64,000 nt of DNA from Streptomyces sp. NBC_00223 (GTDB lineage Bacteria; Actinomycetota; Actinomycetes; Streptomycetales; Streptomycetaceae). The stretch's first letter is position 1, and each line of letters opens with the position of its first letter. Below are positions 41,946 to 51,615 of this stretch, piece by piece. Location: the NCBI RefSeq assembly GCF_036199905.1, contig NZ_CP108109.1, forward strand, positions 5,889,501 to 5,953,500, in the 5' to 3' direction. The translations under genes and the position numbers were made by a program. A model generated the notes under the pieces. It was not told where the DNA came from. It searched no databases and saw nothing but the letters and a program-made list of their open reading frames with translations.

Positions 41946-43337
41946 GTGAGCCGTTCCGCACACCCCGCAGGCCCCCGCCACGCCGACGTCCTGCCCGAAG
42001 GGCACTACGCGGGCCCGCCCGCCGACCTCAACGCCCTCGAACCGCGCGTCTGGTCCCGTACCGTCACCCGCAACGCCGACGGCGCCGTCGAGGTCGGCGG
42101 CCTCGACGTCCGCGCGCTCGCCGAGGAGTACGGGACGCCCGCCTTCTTCCTCGACGAGGCCGACTTCCGGGCCCGCTGCCGCGCCTGGAAGGCCGCCTTC
42201 GGCCAGGACGCGGACGTCTTCTACGCGGGGAAGGCGTTCCTGTCCCGCGCGGTCGTGCGCTGGCTGCACGAGGAGGGCCTCAACCTCGACGTGTGCTCGG
42301 GCACCGAGCTGGCCGTGGCGCTCGACGCGGGCATGCCCGCCGACCGGATCGCGATGCACGGCAACAACAAGACCGTCGCGGAGCTGGAGCGCGCGGTGAC
42401 CGCGGGCGTCGGCCGGATCGTGCTCGACTCGTTCCAGGAGATCGTCCGGGTCGCCGCCATCGCGCAGCGCCACGGTGTGCGGCAGCGGGTGCAGATCCGG
42501 GTGACGGTCGGCGTCGAGGCGCACACCCACGAGTTCATCGCGACCGCGCACGAGGACCAGAAGTTCGGCATCCAGCTCGCCGACGGGCAGGCCGCGGAGG
42601 CGGTCCGCCGGGTGCTGGGGCTCGACAGCCTCGAACTCGTCGGCATCCACAGCCACATCGGCTCGCAGATCTTCGACATGGCGGGCTTCGAGGTCGCCGC
42701 CCGCCGGGTGGTCTCGCTGCTGGCCGACGTCCGTGACGAACACGGCCTCGAACTGCCCGAGATCGACCTCGGCGGCGGCCTCGGCATCGCCTACACCCCC
42801 GACGACGACCCGCGCGAGCCCCAGGAGATCGCCAAGGCGCTCGGCGACATCGTCACCCGTGAGTGCGAGGCGGCCCGGCTGGGCGTGCCGCGGCTGTCGG
42901 TCGAGCCCGGCCGCGCGATCGTCGGCCCGACCGCCTTCACGCTGTACGAGGTCGGCACGGTCAAGCCGCTCGACGGTCTGCGCACGTATGTGAGCGTCGA
43001 CGGCGGCATGTCCGACAACATCCGTACCGCGCTCTACGACGCCGAGTACAGCGTCACGCTCGCCTCCCGCAGGAGCGACGCCGAGCCGATGCTCAGCCGG
43101 GTGGTCGGCAAGCACTGCGAGAGCGGGGACATCGTGGTCAAGGACGCGTTCCTGCCCGCCGACCTGGCCCCCGGCGACCTGCTCGCGGTGCCCGCCACCG
43201 GCGCGTACTGCCGTGCCATGGCGAGCAACTACAACCACGCGCTGCGTCCGCCGGTGGTATCGGTCGCCGACAGTCAGGCTCGGGTGATCGTCCGCCGCGA
43301 GACGGAAGAAGATCTTCTGCGACTGGACGTCGGCTGA
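41946..43337 (+). CDS. lysA: Diaminopimelate decarboxylase
   Basis: This 463-residue PLP-dependent decarboxylase makes lysine from meso-diaminopimelate. The PLP lysine is in VFYAGKAFLSRAV, the conserved His in VGIHSHIGSQIFD, the glycine loop in IDLGGGLGIAYTPDDDP and the substrate-binding GGMSDNIRTALYDA. It is full length. The GTG at 41946 follows AGAGAG. It is followed by a hairpin and then hom, linking the lysine and threonine branches of the aspartate pathway. Confidence 0.97.
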   Translation: MSRSAHPAGPRHADVLPEGHYAGPPADLNALEPRVWSRTVTRNADGAVEVGGLDVRALAEEYGTPAFFLDEADFRARCRAWKAAFGQDADVFYAGKAFLSRAVVRWLHEEGLNLDVCSGTELAVALDAGMPADRIAMHGNNKTVAELERAVTAGVGRIVLDSFQEIVRVAAIAQRHGVRQRVQIRVTVGVEAHTHEFIATAHEDQKFGIQLADGQAAEAVRRVLGLDSLELVGIHSHIGSQIFDMAGFEVAARRVVSLLADVRDEHGLELPEIDLGGGLGIAYTPDDDPREPQEIAKALGDIVTRECEAARLGVPRLSVEPGRAIVGPTAFTLYEVGTVKPLDGLRTYVSVDGGMSDNIRTALYDAEYSVTLASRRSDAEPMLSRVVGKHCESGDIVVKDAFLPADLAPGDLLAVPATGAYCRAMASNYNHALRPPVVSVADSQARVIVRRETEEDLLRLDVG

Positions 43338-43359
43338 CACGAAACAGCGCGGAATCAGC

Positions 43360-43388
43360 GGGCGGACGGCAAATCCCACCGTCCGCCC
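43360..43388 (+). terminator. Possible terminator after lysA
   Basis: A perfect 10-bp GC stem (GGGCGGACGG, 43360-43369, with 43379-43388) closes a 9-base loop 23 bases after the lysA stop. It lacks a T tract. Confidence 0.5.
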
Positions 43389-43530
43389 GGCCGGTCTCGC
43401 AATCCGGACAGGGCGTGGCTTCTCCCGTCCGGTGCGTGAGACTGGTTGTCTCCACGAGGTGCGCGAGGCCGCCGCAGGAACCGCGCGATCCGGAGGGAAC
43501 CGCGGGGGAGCGCCCGGCAGCGCGCCGATC

Positions 43531-43584
43531 GCACGACAAGAGCCGCACGACAAGACCGCACGACAAGAGCCGTACGACACAAGC
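43531..43584 (+). repeat. Four tandem 13-14-base units in the hom leader
   Basis: Units GCACGACAAGAGCC, GCACGACAAGACC, GCACGACAAGAGCC and GTACGACACAAGC follow one another 30 bases before the hom start. Confidence 0.8.
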
Positions 43585-43613
43585 TGTACGGGCTGCACGA
43601 GAGACGAGGTCGG

Positions 43614-44906
43614 ATGATGCGTACGCGTCCGCTGAAAGTGGCGCTGCTGGGGTGCGGTGTGGTCGGCTCCGAGGTCACGCGCATCATCACGACGCAGGCG
43701 GACGACCTCGCCGCGCGCATCGGCGCCCCGGTCGAACTGGTCGGGATCGCGGTCCGCCGCCCCAACCGGGTGCGCGAGGGCGTCCCCGCCGAGCTGCTCA
43801 CCACGGACGCGACCGCCCTGGTCAAACGCGGCGACCTCGATGTCGTCATCGAGGTCATCGGCGGTATCGAGCCGGTCCGCACTCTGATCACCACCGCCTT
43901 CGAGCACGGCGCCTCGGTCGTCTCCGCGAACAAGGCGCTGCTGGCCGCCGACGGAGCCAATCTGCACGCCCGGGCCGTCGAGCACGGGGTCGACCTCTAC
44001 TACGAGGCCGCCGTCGCCGGCGCGATCCCGCTGATCAGGCCGCTGCGCGAGTCGCTGGCCGGCGACAAGGTCAACCGGGTGCTTGGCATCGTGAACGGCA
44101 CCACGAACTTCATCCTCGACAAGATGGACTCCACCGGCGCCGGCTACAGCGAGGCGCTGGACGAGGCCACCGCCCTCGGTTACGCCGAGGCCGACCCGAC
44201 CGCCGACGTGGAGGGCTTCGACGCCGCCGCGAAGGCCGCGATCCTGGCCGGGATCGCCTTCCACACCCGGGTCACCATCGACGACGTGCACCGCGAGGGC
44301 CTCACCGAGGTCACCGCCGCGGACATCGCCTCCGCGCGGAAGATGGGCTGTACGGTCAAGATGCTCGCCATCTGCGAGCGCAGCGCCGACGGCCGCTCGG
44401 TGACGGCCCGGGTGCACCCCGCGATGATCCCGCTCAGCCACCCGCTGGCCTCCGTGCGCGAGGCGTACAACGCCGTCTTCGTCGAGGCGGAGGCAGCCGG
44501 GCGGCTGATGTTCTACGGTCCCGGCGCGGGCGGCGCACCCACCGCCTCCGCCGTTCTCGGCGACCTGGTGGCCGCCTGCCGCAACAAACTGGCGGAGACC
44601 ACCGGAGCCGGCGAGTCCGCGTACACGCAACTGCCGGTGAGCCCGATGGGCGATGTGGTCACCCGTTACCACATCAGCCTCGATGTGGCGGACAAACCGG
44701 GCGTCCTGGCACAGGTCGCCACGGTGTTCGCCGAGCACGACGTGTCGATCGACACGGTGCGGCAGACGGGCAAGGGCGGCGAGGCCTCGCTCGTCGTCGT
44801 CACCCACCGCGCGCCGGACGCCGCCCTCTCGGCGACCGTGTCCAGCCTGCGGAAACTCGACACCGTACGAGGCGTCGCCAGCATCATGCGTGTGGAAGGG
44901 GAGTAG
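43614..44906 (+). CDS. hom: Homoserine dehydrogenase
   Basis: This 430-residue enzyme reduces aspartate semialdehyde to homoserine. The NAD(P) site is VALLGCGVVGSEVTRII, the catalytic region contains NGTTNFILDKM and GYAEADPTADVEGFDAAAK, and a C-terminal ACT domain (YHISLDVADKPGVLAQVATV) allows threonine feedback. ATGs at 43614 and 43617 are adjacent after GAGG. It lies 8 bases before thrC and forms an operon with it. A short tandem-repeat tract occupies its leader. Confidence 0.96.
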   Translation: MMRTRPLKVALLGCGVVGSEVTRIITTQADDLAARIGAPVELVGIAVRRPNRVREGVPAELLTTDATALVKRGDLDVVIEVIGGIEPVRTLITTAFEHGASVVSANKALLAADGANLHARAVEHGVDLYYEAAVAGAIPLIRPLRESLAGDKVNRVLGIVNGTTNFILDKMDSTGAGYSEALDEATALGYAEADPTADVEGFDAAAKAAILAGIAFHTRVTIDDVHREGLTEVTAADIASARKMGCTVKMLAICERSADGRSVTARVHPAMIPLSHPLASVREAYNAVFVEAEAAGRLMFYGPGAGGAPTASAVLGDLVAACRNKLAETTGAGESAYTQLPVSPMGDVVTRYHISLDVADKPGVLAQVATVFAEHDVSIDTVRQTGKGGEASLVVVTHRAPDAALSATVSSLRKLDTVRGVASIMRVEGE

Positions 44907-44914
44907 GACCCGCT

Positions 44915-46015
44915 ATGACCATGAACAACGGAACGATCGACCAGTCCCGAATGTCCGGCACCCACCAGTGGCGCGGCATCATCGAGGAGTACCGCGGCCG
45001 GCTGCCGGTCACCGCGGACACCCCGGTGGTCTCGCTGCTGGAGGGTGGCACCCCGCTGGTCCCGGCCCAGCTGCTGTCCGAGCGGACCGGCTGCGATGTG
45101 TACCTCAAGGTCGAAGGGGCCAACCCGACCGGCTCCTTCAAGGACCGCGGGATGACCATGGCCATCTCCCGGGCCAAGGAGGAGGGCGCCCAGGCCGTCA
45201 TCTGCGCCTCCACCGGCAACACCTCGGCCTCGGCCGCGGCCTACGCGGTGCGCGCGGGCATGGTCTGCGCGGTGCTCGTGCCGCAGGGCAAGATCGCGCT
45301 CGGCAAGATGGGCCAGGCGCTCGTCCACGGCAGCCGCATCCTCCAGGTCGACGGCAACTTCGACGACTGCCTCGACCTCGCCCGCGCGCTGAGCGAGAAG
45401 TACCCGGTGGCGCTGGTCAATTCGGTCAACCCGGTACGGATCGAGGGCCAGAAGACGGCCGCGTTCGAGATCGTGGACGCGCTCGGCGACGCCCCCGACA
45501 TCCATGTCCTGCCGGTCGGCAACGCGGGCAACATCACCGCGTACTGGAAGGGCTACCGGGAGTACGCCGCCGACGGCGTGTCCGGGCGGCTGCCGCGGAT
45601 GTGGGGCTTCCAGGCGGCCGGTTCCGCGCCGATCGTCAACGGCGCGCCGGTACGGCAGCCGCAGACGATCGCCACCGCGATCCGGATCGGCAACCCCGCG
45701 TCGTGGCAGTTCGCGGAGGAGGCGCGGGACGAGTCCGGCGGGCTCATCGAGGCCGTGACGGACCGCCAGATCCTGTCCGCCTACCGGCTGCTGGCCGCAC
45801 GCGAGGGCGTCTTCGTCGAGCCCGCCTCGGCGGCTTCGGTGGCCGGGCTGATCAAGCTGGCGGAGGAGGGCCGGGTCGACCCCGGCCAGCGGATCGTCTG
45901 CACGGTGACCGGCAACGGGCTCAAGGACCCCGACTGGGCCGTCGCCGGCGCCCCCCAGCCCACCACGGTCCCGGTCGACGCGGACGCCGCCGCGACGCAC
46001 CTCGGCCTGGCGTAA
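44915..46015 (+). CDS. thrC: Threonine synthase
   Basis: This 366-residue PLP enzyme converts O-phosphohomoserine to threonine. The PLP lysine is in NPTGSFKDRGMTMA, the phosphate loop in PVGNAGNITAYWKGY, and the serine-rich ICASTGNTSASAAAYA region is conserved. It is the compact bacterial type. The gene is tightly linked to hom upstream and followed by a hairpin before thrB. Confidence 0.96.
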   Translation: MTMNNGTIDQSRMSGTHQWRGIIEEYRGRLPVTADTPVVSLLEGGTPLVPAQLLSERTGCDVYLKVEGANPTGSFKDRGMTMAISRAKEEGAQAVICASTGNTSASAAAYAVRAGMVCAVLVPQGKIALGKMGQALVHGSRILQVDGNFDDCLDLARALSEKYPVALVNSVNPVRIEGQKTAAFEIVDALGDAPDIHVLPVGNAGNITAYWKGYREYAADGVSGRLPRMWGFQAAGSAPIVNGAPVRQPQTIATAIRIGNPASWQFAEEARDESGGLIEAVTDRQILSAYRLLAAREGVFVEPASAASVAGLIKLAEEGRVDPGQRIVCTVTGNGLKDPDWAVAGAPQPTTVPVDADAAATHLGLA

Positions 46016-46376
46016 TCCAGCCGGTCGGGACATCCCAGCCCGTCCCGTCAGGAAGACCCGGCCGGGCACAACCGAGCCTGTCCGGCCTTTGAGGACAACC
46101 ACGCCCGGCGGGGCACAAAATCAGGCCCCGCCGGCGTCTCAGGCGAAGACATGAGCCGAGTGGGGCGCACGCGCCGTGGGCGACACGCATCACGCGCGGT
46201 CCGTGCGCCCTATGTCGCGGGAGAACCTTCCTTCGATAGTCTGACCTCAGCGGCGCGCCCTCGCGCCCGATCCGGTGGTCGCCATTGGCACCGCCTTCCC
46301 CCGCCCGCCCCGCCGCCCGGCAACGGAGCCGCCTGGCTGCCCGCAGGGCAACCCGCACAAGGAGAATCGTCGAACG
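46016..46376 (+). promoter_or_regulatory. thrC-thrB spacer with terminator hairpin
   Basis: A perfect 10-bp stem, CCGGCGGGGC (46105-46114) with GCCCCGCCGG (46125-46134), follows thrC. The remaining sequence holds no clear gene and probably includes a separate thrB promoter. This gives thrB its own transcription unit. Confidence 0.5.
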
Positions 46377-47300
46377 ATGGCCGGTCCCGCGTTCCGCGCT
46401 GCCGCTGTACGAGTGCGCGTCCCCGCGACCAGCGCCAATCTGGGCCCCGGCTTCGACGCCTTCGGCCTGGCCTTGGGGCTGTACGACGACGTGGTGGTCC
46501 GCGTCGCCGACTCCGGTCTGCACGTCGACATCGCGGGCGAGGGCGCGGACAGTCTCGACCGGGACGAGAAACACCTGGTCGTACGGTCGCTGCGGACCGC
46601 GTTCGACCTGCTCGGCGGCCAGCCGAGGGGCCTTGAGGTGGTGTGCGCCAACCGTATTCCGCACGGCCGCGGCCTCGGCTCCTCCTCGGCCGCCATATGC
46701 GCGGGCATCATCGCCGCCCGCGCGGTGACCATAGGCGGCCCCGGTGTCCTCGGCGACACCGCGCTGCTGGAGCTGGCCACCGAGATAGAGGGCCATCCCG
46801 ACAATGTCGCCGCCTGTCTGCTCGGCGGGTTCACCCTCGCCTGGACCGAGGGCGGCTCGGCCCGCGCGATCCGGATGGACCCCGCCCCCTCGCTGGTGCC
46901 GGTGGTCTTCGTGCCGGCCACCCCGGTGCTCACCGCCACCGCCCGGGGCCTGCTGCCGCGTACCGTCCCCCATGTGGACGCCGCGGCCAACGCGGGCCGG
47001 GCCGCGCTGCTCATGGAGGCGCTCACCAGGCGTCCCGAGCTGCTGCTGACCGCCACCGAGGACCGGCTGCACCAGGAGTACCGGGCGCCCGCCATGCCCG
47101 AGACGCTGGCGCTGGTCAACCGTCTGCGCGCGGAAGGCGTCCCTGCTGTCGTATCGGGTGCCGGTCCGACCGTGCTGGCCCTGACCGACGAGGGCGCGGC
47201 CGACAAGGTCTCCCGGATCGCGGGCGAGGGATGGGCGGCGACCCGCCTGGAACTCGACGTGGCCGGGGCGAGTGTGCTGCCCCTCGCAGGCGGGCAGTGA
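46377..47300 (+). CDS. thrB: Homoserine kinase
   Basis: This 307-residue GHMP kinase phosphorylates homoserine. The N-terminal substrate motif is VRVPATSANLGPGFDAFGLA, the ATP loop is HGRGLGSSSAAICAG, and motif 3 is VVSGAGPTVLAL. The ATG at 46377 gives the normal family start; GGAG lies 12 bases upstream, rather far. It completes the hom-thrC-thrB threonine set. Confidence 0.95.
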   Translation: MAGPAFRAAAVRVRVPATSANLGPGFDAFGLALGLYDDVVVRVADSGLHVDIAGEGADSLDRDEKHLVVRSLRTAFDLLGGQPRGLEVVCANRIPHGRGLGSSSAAICAGIIAARAVTIGGPGVLGDTALLELATEIEGHPDNVAACLLGGFTLAWTEGGSARAIRMDPAPSLVPVVFVPATPVLTATARGLLPRTVPHVDAAANAGRAALLMEALTRRPELLLTATEDRLHQEYRAPAMPETLALVNRLRAEGVPAVVSGAGPTVLALTDEGAADKVSRIAGEGWAATRLELDVAGASVLPLAGGQ

Positions 47301-47661
47301 CACGATTGCCGGTCGAAGAGAGGGGGAATATTCGTTGGGTCCGGTAGTGTTAACCTCAAGCCAGCATTCGCCGCCCAATGGGCGCGATGAGCTGTGTCCC
47401 CGCCGTGGGACCGCGTTTCTTCCGGGAGCCTCCCACACCGCATAGGCCGCCTGCCTGAGGAGTCAGACAGCCTGCCCGCGCAGTGTCGAGCACGCTCCGG
47501 AGTCGGTACGAGTTCTCTCCCGTGCCGAGTGCACGTATGTATTTCTGCCGCCATCAGGCGGACCACCGCCCCGGATCTGAACAGCGAAGACGCCAGATCC
47601 GGACAGCACGACCGGTCGCCGAGCCAGACAGGCCGACGTCCGCTCCAGGGAAGGACCCTTC
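47301..47661 (+). promoter_or_regulatory. Long leader of rho
   Basis: A -10-like TAGTGT (47345-47350) lies about 310 bases before the rho start. The interval holds no convincing gene. Long rho leaders are known sites of autogenous control; that applies here only by analogy. Confidence 0.4.
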
Positions 47662-49683
47662 GTGAGCGACACCACCGATCTTCTGGGCGTGCGTACGGAC
47701 GCCCCGGACGCTTCCGCCGCGCCTGCTACCGGTGCTGCCACGGCCAGTGCCTCACGGCGACGCCGGTCCGGGACCGGTCTGGACGGTATGGTCCTGGCCG
47801 AACTGCAGCAACTCGCCTCCGGTCTCGGTATCAAGGGCACCGCGCGGATGCGCAAGAGCCAGCTGATCGAGACCATCAAGGAGCGCCAGGCCGGCGGCCC
47901 GGCCGCGGCCCCGCAGGCGAGTACGGACGCCCCTCCGGCCGAGAAGCCGAAGCGCCGGGCCACTTCGCGGACCCGCCTCGACCAGGCCGCCGCCGAGCCG
48001 GCCGCGGCCGCCCCCGCGGCGAAGGCCACCAAGACCGCGCCGCAGGAGTCGAAGCAGATCGAGATTCCCGGCCAGCCGGCCGGTGAGCAGCCCAAGTCGA
48101 CCGCCAAGGCGGCGAAGGCGGAGACCGCCGTCAAGACGGAGGCCGCGCCGAAGACCGAGCGCGCCGCCGAGACGGCCGCCGACACCGCCGAGGGCCGCGA
48201 CGCCAAGGGCGAGGCCGGCAAGGGCGGCGACGACCGCCAGGACCGTCAGCGCGGCCAGCGCGGGGACCGCCGTGAGCGCCAGCGTGATCGCCGCAACCGC
48301 GGCGAGGAGGGCGGCGCCGAGGGCGGCCGTCCCGGCCGGGACCGCGACCGCGGCGACCGCCAGCAGCCCCCGCCGCAGCAGCAGAGCCAGGGCGGCAGCG
48401 GCCAGAGCCAGCAGGGCGGCCCGCAGGACGACGACGAGTTCGGCGACGGCCGCGGCCGGCGCCGCGGGCGCTACCGCGACCGCCGGGGCCGCGGCAACCG
48501 CCGCGAGGAGTTCGGGGGCGGCGGCGAGCCGCAGGTCTCCGACGACGACGTGCTGATCCCCGTCGCCGGCATCCTCGACATCCTCGACAACTACGCGTTC
48601 ATCCGGACCTCCGGCTACCTGCCGGGCCCCAACGACGTGTACGTCTCGCTCGCCCAGGTCCGCAAGAACGGCCTGCGCAAGGGAGACCACGTCACCGGCG
48701 CCGTACGGCAGCCCAAGGACGGCGAGCGCCGTGAGAAGTTCAACGCGCTGGTCCGGCTGGACTCCGCCAACGGCATGGGCCCCGACTCGGGCCGCGGCCG
48801 TCCGGAGTTCAACAAGCTGACGCCGCTCTACCCGCAGGACCGGCTCCGGCTGGAGACCGACCCGGGTGTGCTGACCACGCGGATCATCGACCTGGTGGCC
48901 CCGATCGGCAAGGGGCAGCGCGGTCTGATCGTCTCGCCGCCGAAGGCCGGCAAGACGATGATCATGCAGTCGATCGCCAACGCGATCACCACCAACAACC
49001 CCGAGTGCCACCTGATGGTCGTCCTGGTCGACGAGCGTCCGGAAGAGGTCACCGACATGCAGCGGTCGGTGAAGGGCGAGGTCATCTCCTCGACCTTCGA
49101 CCGTCCCGCCGAGGACCACACCACCGTCGCCGAGCTGGCCATCGAGCGGGCCAAGCGGCTGGTGGAGCTGGGCCACGACGTGGTGGTGCTGCTGGACTCC
49201 ATCACCCGCCTGGGCCGCGCGTACAACCTCGCCGCGCCCGCCTCCGGCCGCATCCTGTCCGGTGGTGTCGACTCGACCGCGCTCTACCCGCCGAAGCGGT
49301 TCTTCGGCGCGGCGCGCAACATCGAGGACGGCGGCTCGCTGACCATCCTGGCCACCGCGCTGGTCGAGACCGGCTCGCGGATGGACGAGGTGATCTTCGA
49401 GGAGTTCAAGGGCACCGGCAACATGGAGCTCAAGCTCGACCGCAAGCTCGCCGACAAGCGGATCTTCCCCGCGGTGGACGTCGACCCGTCCGGTACCCGT
49501 AAGGAAGAGATCCTGCTCGACCGCGACGAGCTCGCGATCGTCTGGAAGCTCCGCCGGGTGCTGCACGCGCTGGACTCCCAGCAGGCGATCGAGCTGCTGC
49601 TCGACAAGATGAAGCAGACCAAGTCGAACGCCGAGTTCCTGATGCAGATCGCGAAGACGACCCCGGGCCAGAACAACGACTGA
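47662..49683 (+). CDS. rho: Transcription termination factor Rho
   Basis: This 673-residue hexameric RNA helicase/translocase has an N-terminal Rho_N helix bundle (LAELQQLASGLGIKGTARMR). A long Arg/Asp/Gln/Gly-rich insert (about residues 90-290) is typical of high-GC actinobacteria and binds RNA. The cold-shock-like RNA-binding domain (about 295-370) and the RecA-like motor follow, with Walker A PPKAGKT (K431), Walker B VVVLLDSITRLGRAYN and the R-loop GTGNMELKLDR. The GTG at 47662 follows AAGGA. A strong hairpin terminator follows. Confidence 0.97.
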   Translation: MSDTTDLLGVRTDAPDASAAPATGAATASASRRRRSGTGLDGMVLAELQQLASGLGIKGTARMRKSQLIETIKERQAGGPAAAPQASTDAPPAEKPKRRATSRTRLDQAAAEPAAAAPAAKATKTAPQESKQIEIPGQPAGEQPKSTAKAAKAETAVKTEAAPKTERAAETAADTAEGRDAKGEAGKGGDDRQDRQRGQRGDRRERQRDRRNRGEEGGAEGGRPGRDRDRGDRQQPPPQQQSQGGSGQSQQGGPQDDDEFGDGRGRRRGRYRDRRGRGNRREEFGGGGEPQVSDDDVLIPVAGILDILDNYAFIRTSGYLPGPNDVYVSLAQVRKNGLRKGDHVTGAVRQPKDGERREKFNALVRLDSANGMGPDSGRGRPEFNKLTPLYPQDRLRLETDPGVLTTRIIDLVAPIGKGQRGLIVSPPKAGKTMIMQSIANAITTNNPECHLMVVLVDERPEEVTDMQRSVKGEVISSTFDRPAEDHTTVAELAIERAKRLVELGHDVVVLLDSITRLGRAYNLAAPASGRILSGGVDSTALYPPKRFFGAARNIEDGGSLTILATALVETGSRMDEVIFEEFKGTGNMELKLDRKLADKRIFPAVDVDPSGTRKEEILLDRDELAIVWKLRRVLHALDSQQAIELLLDKMKQTKSNAEFLMQIAKTTPGQNND

Positions 49684-49705
49684 CCCGTACCGTCTCCGCC
49701 GGCTG

Positions 49706-49744
49706 ACCGCCCGCGCCCTCCTGACCAGGGAGGACGCGGGCGGT
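49706..49744 (+). terminator. Terminator after rho
   Basis: A 17-bp stem with one bulged A (49706-49722 with 49727-49744) closes a 4-base GACC loop, 22 bases after the stop. Confidence 0.8.
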
Positions 49745-49918
49745 CCGCGTATACGCCCGTCCCCCGGATGGCGCAGCCGGGGCGACGGGCGGACGATGAA
49801 AAGTCCGATGCGGAGCGATCGGCCGGCGCGGATCGGAAACGCCGGGACCGCGCGTGAGAACAGGAGCCGTGGGTACCCGCAGGAACGACCCTGAAGGACC
49901 ACAGAACCGAGGACCGCC

Positions 49919-51124
49919 ATGCGGGACGACCAGCCGCCGGACCCCGGGGGGAAAGGGCCCACGACGCCCGGCCCCGACGGGGCCGCGCCCGGCGGGTCAC
50001 CCTGGACCGGCGCGAGCGCGCTGGGGGCCCGCAGGGGCCGCAGGAGGCGCCGCGGGCTGCGGGCCACCGCCTGGACGGCCGCCGCGGTGGTGCTGCTGGG
50101 CGCCGGGGGAGCGGGCTATGTGTACTACCGGCTCAACGACAACATCCGCAGCGTCGACATCAACGGCGCCCTCGGCCGCAACCGGCCCGCCCCGCTCGGC
50201 AACGGCGCGATGGACATCCTGGTGCTCGGCTCGGACTCCCGCTCCGGTGTGAACGCCGAGTACGGCCGCTCCTCCGGCGCACGCTCCGACACCGCGATGA
50301 TCGTGCACCTCAACAAGGGCCACCGCGCCGCCACCGTGGTCAGCATCCCCCGCGACACCCTGGTCGGCCGCCCGGAGTGCGCCAAGCCCCACGGCGGCGC
50401 CGTACCGCCCGAGCAGGACGTCATGTTCAACTCGGCGTACGAGGTCGGCGGCCCGGCCTGCGCGGTCAAGACCGTGGAGCACATGAGCGGGCTGCGGATG
50501 GACCACTACATCGAGGTCGACTTCACCGGCTTCAAGCACCTGATCGACGCCCTGAACGGGGTGCCGCTGACCACCACGCAGGCCATACACGACACCAAGA
50601 GCCATCTGACCCTGGCGGCCGGCACCCACACCCTGGACGGCGAGCAGGCCCTCGGTCTGGTCCGCACCCGGCACGGTGTCGCGGACGGCAGCGACCTGGG
50701 CCGGATCCAGCTCCAGCAGGCGTTCATGAAGGCGCTGATGGACCGGGTGGGCGGGCTCGGGGTGCTGACCAGCCCCACCAAGCTCTTCTCGGTCGCCGAC
50801 ATCGCCACCAGCGCCGTCACCACCGACACCGGTCTCGGCTCGGTCAACAAGCTGATGGGCCTGGCCCAGAGCGTGCAGCACCTGGAAGCCGGTCATGTGC
50901 GCATGGTGACGCTGCCCGTGCGGTACTCGGCCACCAACCCGAACCGGGTGCTGCCGATCGACAGCCGGGCGGCGATGGTGTGGGCCGCGCTCAGGGCCGA
51001 CAAGCCGGTGCCGGCCGCCGCGACCAAGGGCACGGCCGGTGACGAGCTCAAGGCCGGGAAGGTCGTCAAGGGCCCGGTGGCCCCGTCCCCTTCCACCCGT
51101 TCCCCCCGCCCGAAACACCGCTGA
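49919..51124 (+). CDS. LytR-CpsA-Psr (LCP) cell-wall ligase family protein
   Basis: This 401-residue protein has a cytoplasmic Gly/Pro/Arg-rich N-terminus, one membrane helix (ATAWTAAAVVLLGAGGAGYV) and an extracellular LCP domain. Family motifs are visible: MDILVLGSDSR, RSDTAMIVHLNKGHRAATVV, SIPRDTLV and QALGLVRTRHG with conserved arginines. LCP enzymes transfer wall glycopolymers from undecaprenyl carriers to peptidoglycan. The nearby glycosyl-1-phosphate transferase at 55.5 kb could supply such a lipid-linked precursor. Confidence 0.92.
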   Translation: MRDDQPPDPGGKGPTTPGPDGAAPGGSPWTGASALGARRGRRRRRGLRATAWTAAAVVLLGAGGAGYVYYRLNDNIRSVDINGALGRNRPAPLGNGAMDILVLGSDSRSGVNAEYGRSSGARSDTAMIVHLNKGHRAATVVSIPRDTLVGRPECAKPHGGAVPPEQDVMFNSAYEVGGPACAVKTVEHMSGLRMDHYIEVDFTGFKHLIDALNGVPLTTTQAIHDTKSHLTLAAGTHTLDGEQALGLVRTRHGVADGSDLGRIQLQQAFMKALMDRVGGLGVLTSPTKLFSVADIATSAVTTDTGLGSVNKLMGLAQSVQHLEAGHVRMVTLPVRYSATNPNRVLPIDSRAAMVWAALRADKPVPAAATKGTAGDELKAGKVVKGPVAPSPSTRSPRPKHR

Positions 51125-51270
51125 CCTGGGAGAACGGCCGGGGGAATTATCCCGCCCGCCCCCTGGTTTTGGGAGATGCGACCAGTCCTGGCAGACTGGA
51201 CCGCTGGCCCCGGTTCACGTGACGCAAACCCGTGGCACGACCCGGCGCCCTCCCGATCCTAGGAGCATCC

Positions 51271-51501
51271 TTGAAGCGCGAGATTCACCCCGAGTACGTC
51301 GAGACCCAGGTCACCTGCACCTGTGGCGCCTCGTTCACCACCCGCAGCACCGAGAGCAGCGGCCAGATCCGCGCCGACGTGTGCTCCGAGTGCCACCCGT
51401 TCTACACGGGCAAGCAGAAGATCCTCGACACCGGCGGCCGCGTCGCCCGCTTCGAGGCCCGCTTCGGCAAGGGCAAGGCCGTCGGGGCCGGCAAGAAGTA
51501 G
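51271..51501 (+). CDS. rpmE: 50S ribosomal protein L31, zinc-binding (C+) type
   Basis: This 76-residue protein starts at TTG 51271 with AGGAG 5 bases upstream, giving the usual (M)KREIHPEYVETQVTCTCG opening. The Cys pattern CTCG and CSECH marks the zinc-containing paralogue, which in streptomycetes is exchanged for a Cys-free form in zinc starvation. A strong terminator follows at once. Confidence 0.95.
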   Translation: MKREIHPEYVETQVTCTCGASFTTRSTESSGQIRADVCSECHPFYTGKQKILDTGGRVARFEARFGKGKAVGAGKK

Positions 51502-51508
51502 CGACCCG

Positions 51509-51558
51509 AAAGCGCCGGTCTCCGGTCGCCCCCTCCAGGGCGACCGGACCGGCGCTTT
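51509..51558 (+). terminator. Terminator after rpmE
   Basis: An 11-bp plus 9-bp stem (51509-51519/51548-51558 and 51522-51530/51539-51547) with a 2-base bulge begins 8 bases after the stop and ends CTTTG. Confidence 0.85.
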
Positions 51559-51615
51559 GTCGTCCCGTGCCGCACCGGCCCGGCAGCCCGTACTTCTTCC
51601 ACCCAGGGATTCTTC

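Noticed and set aside
41820..44807. Antisense frame of nearly 1000 codons over lysA and hom
   Set aside because: Both sense genes are unmistakable; the opposite frame is a third-position GC artefact.
47752..50067. Long antisense frame over rho and the LCP gene start
   Set aside because: It mirrors the Arg/Gly-rich insert of Rho and has no independent signals.
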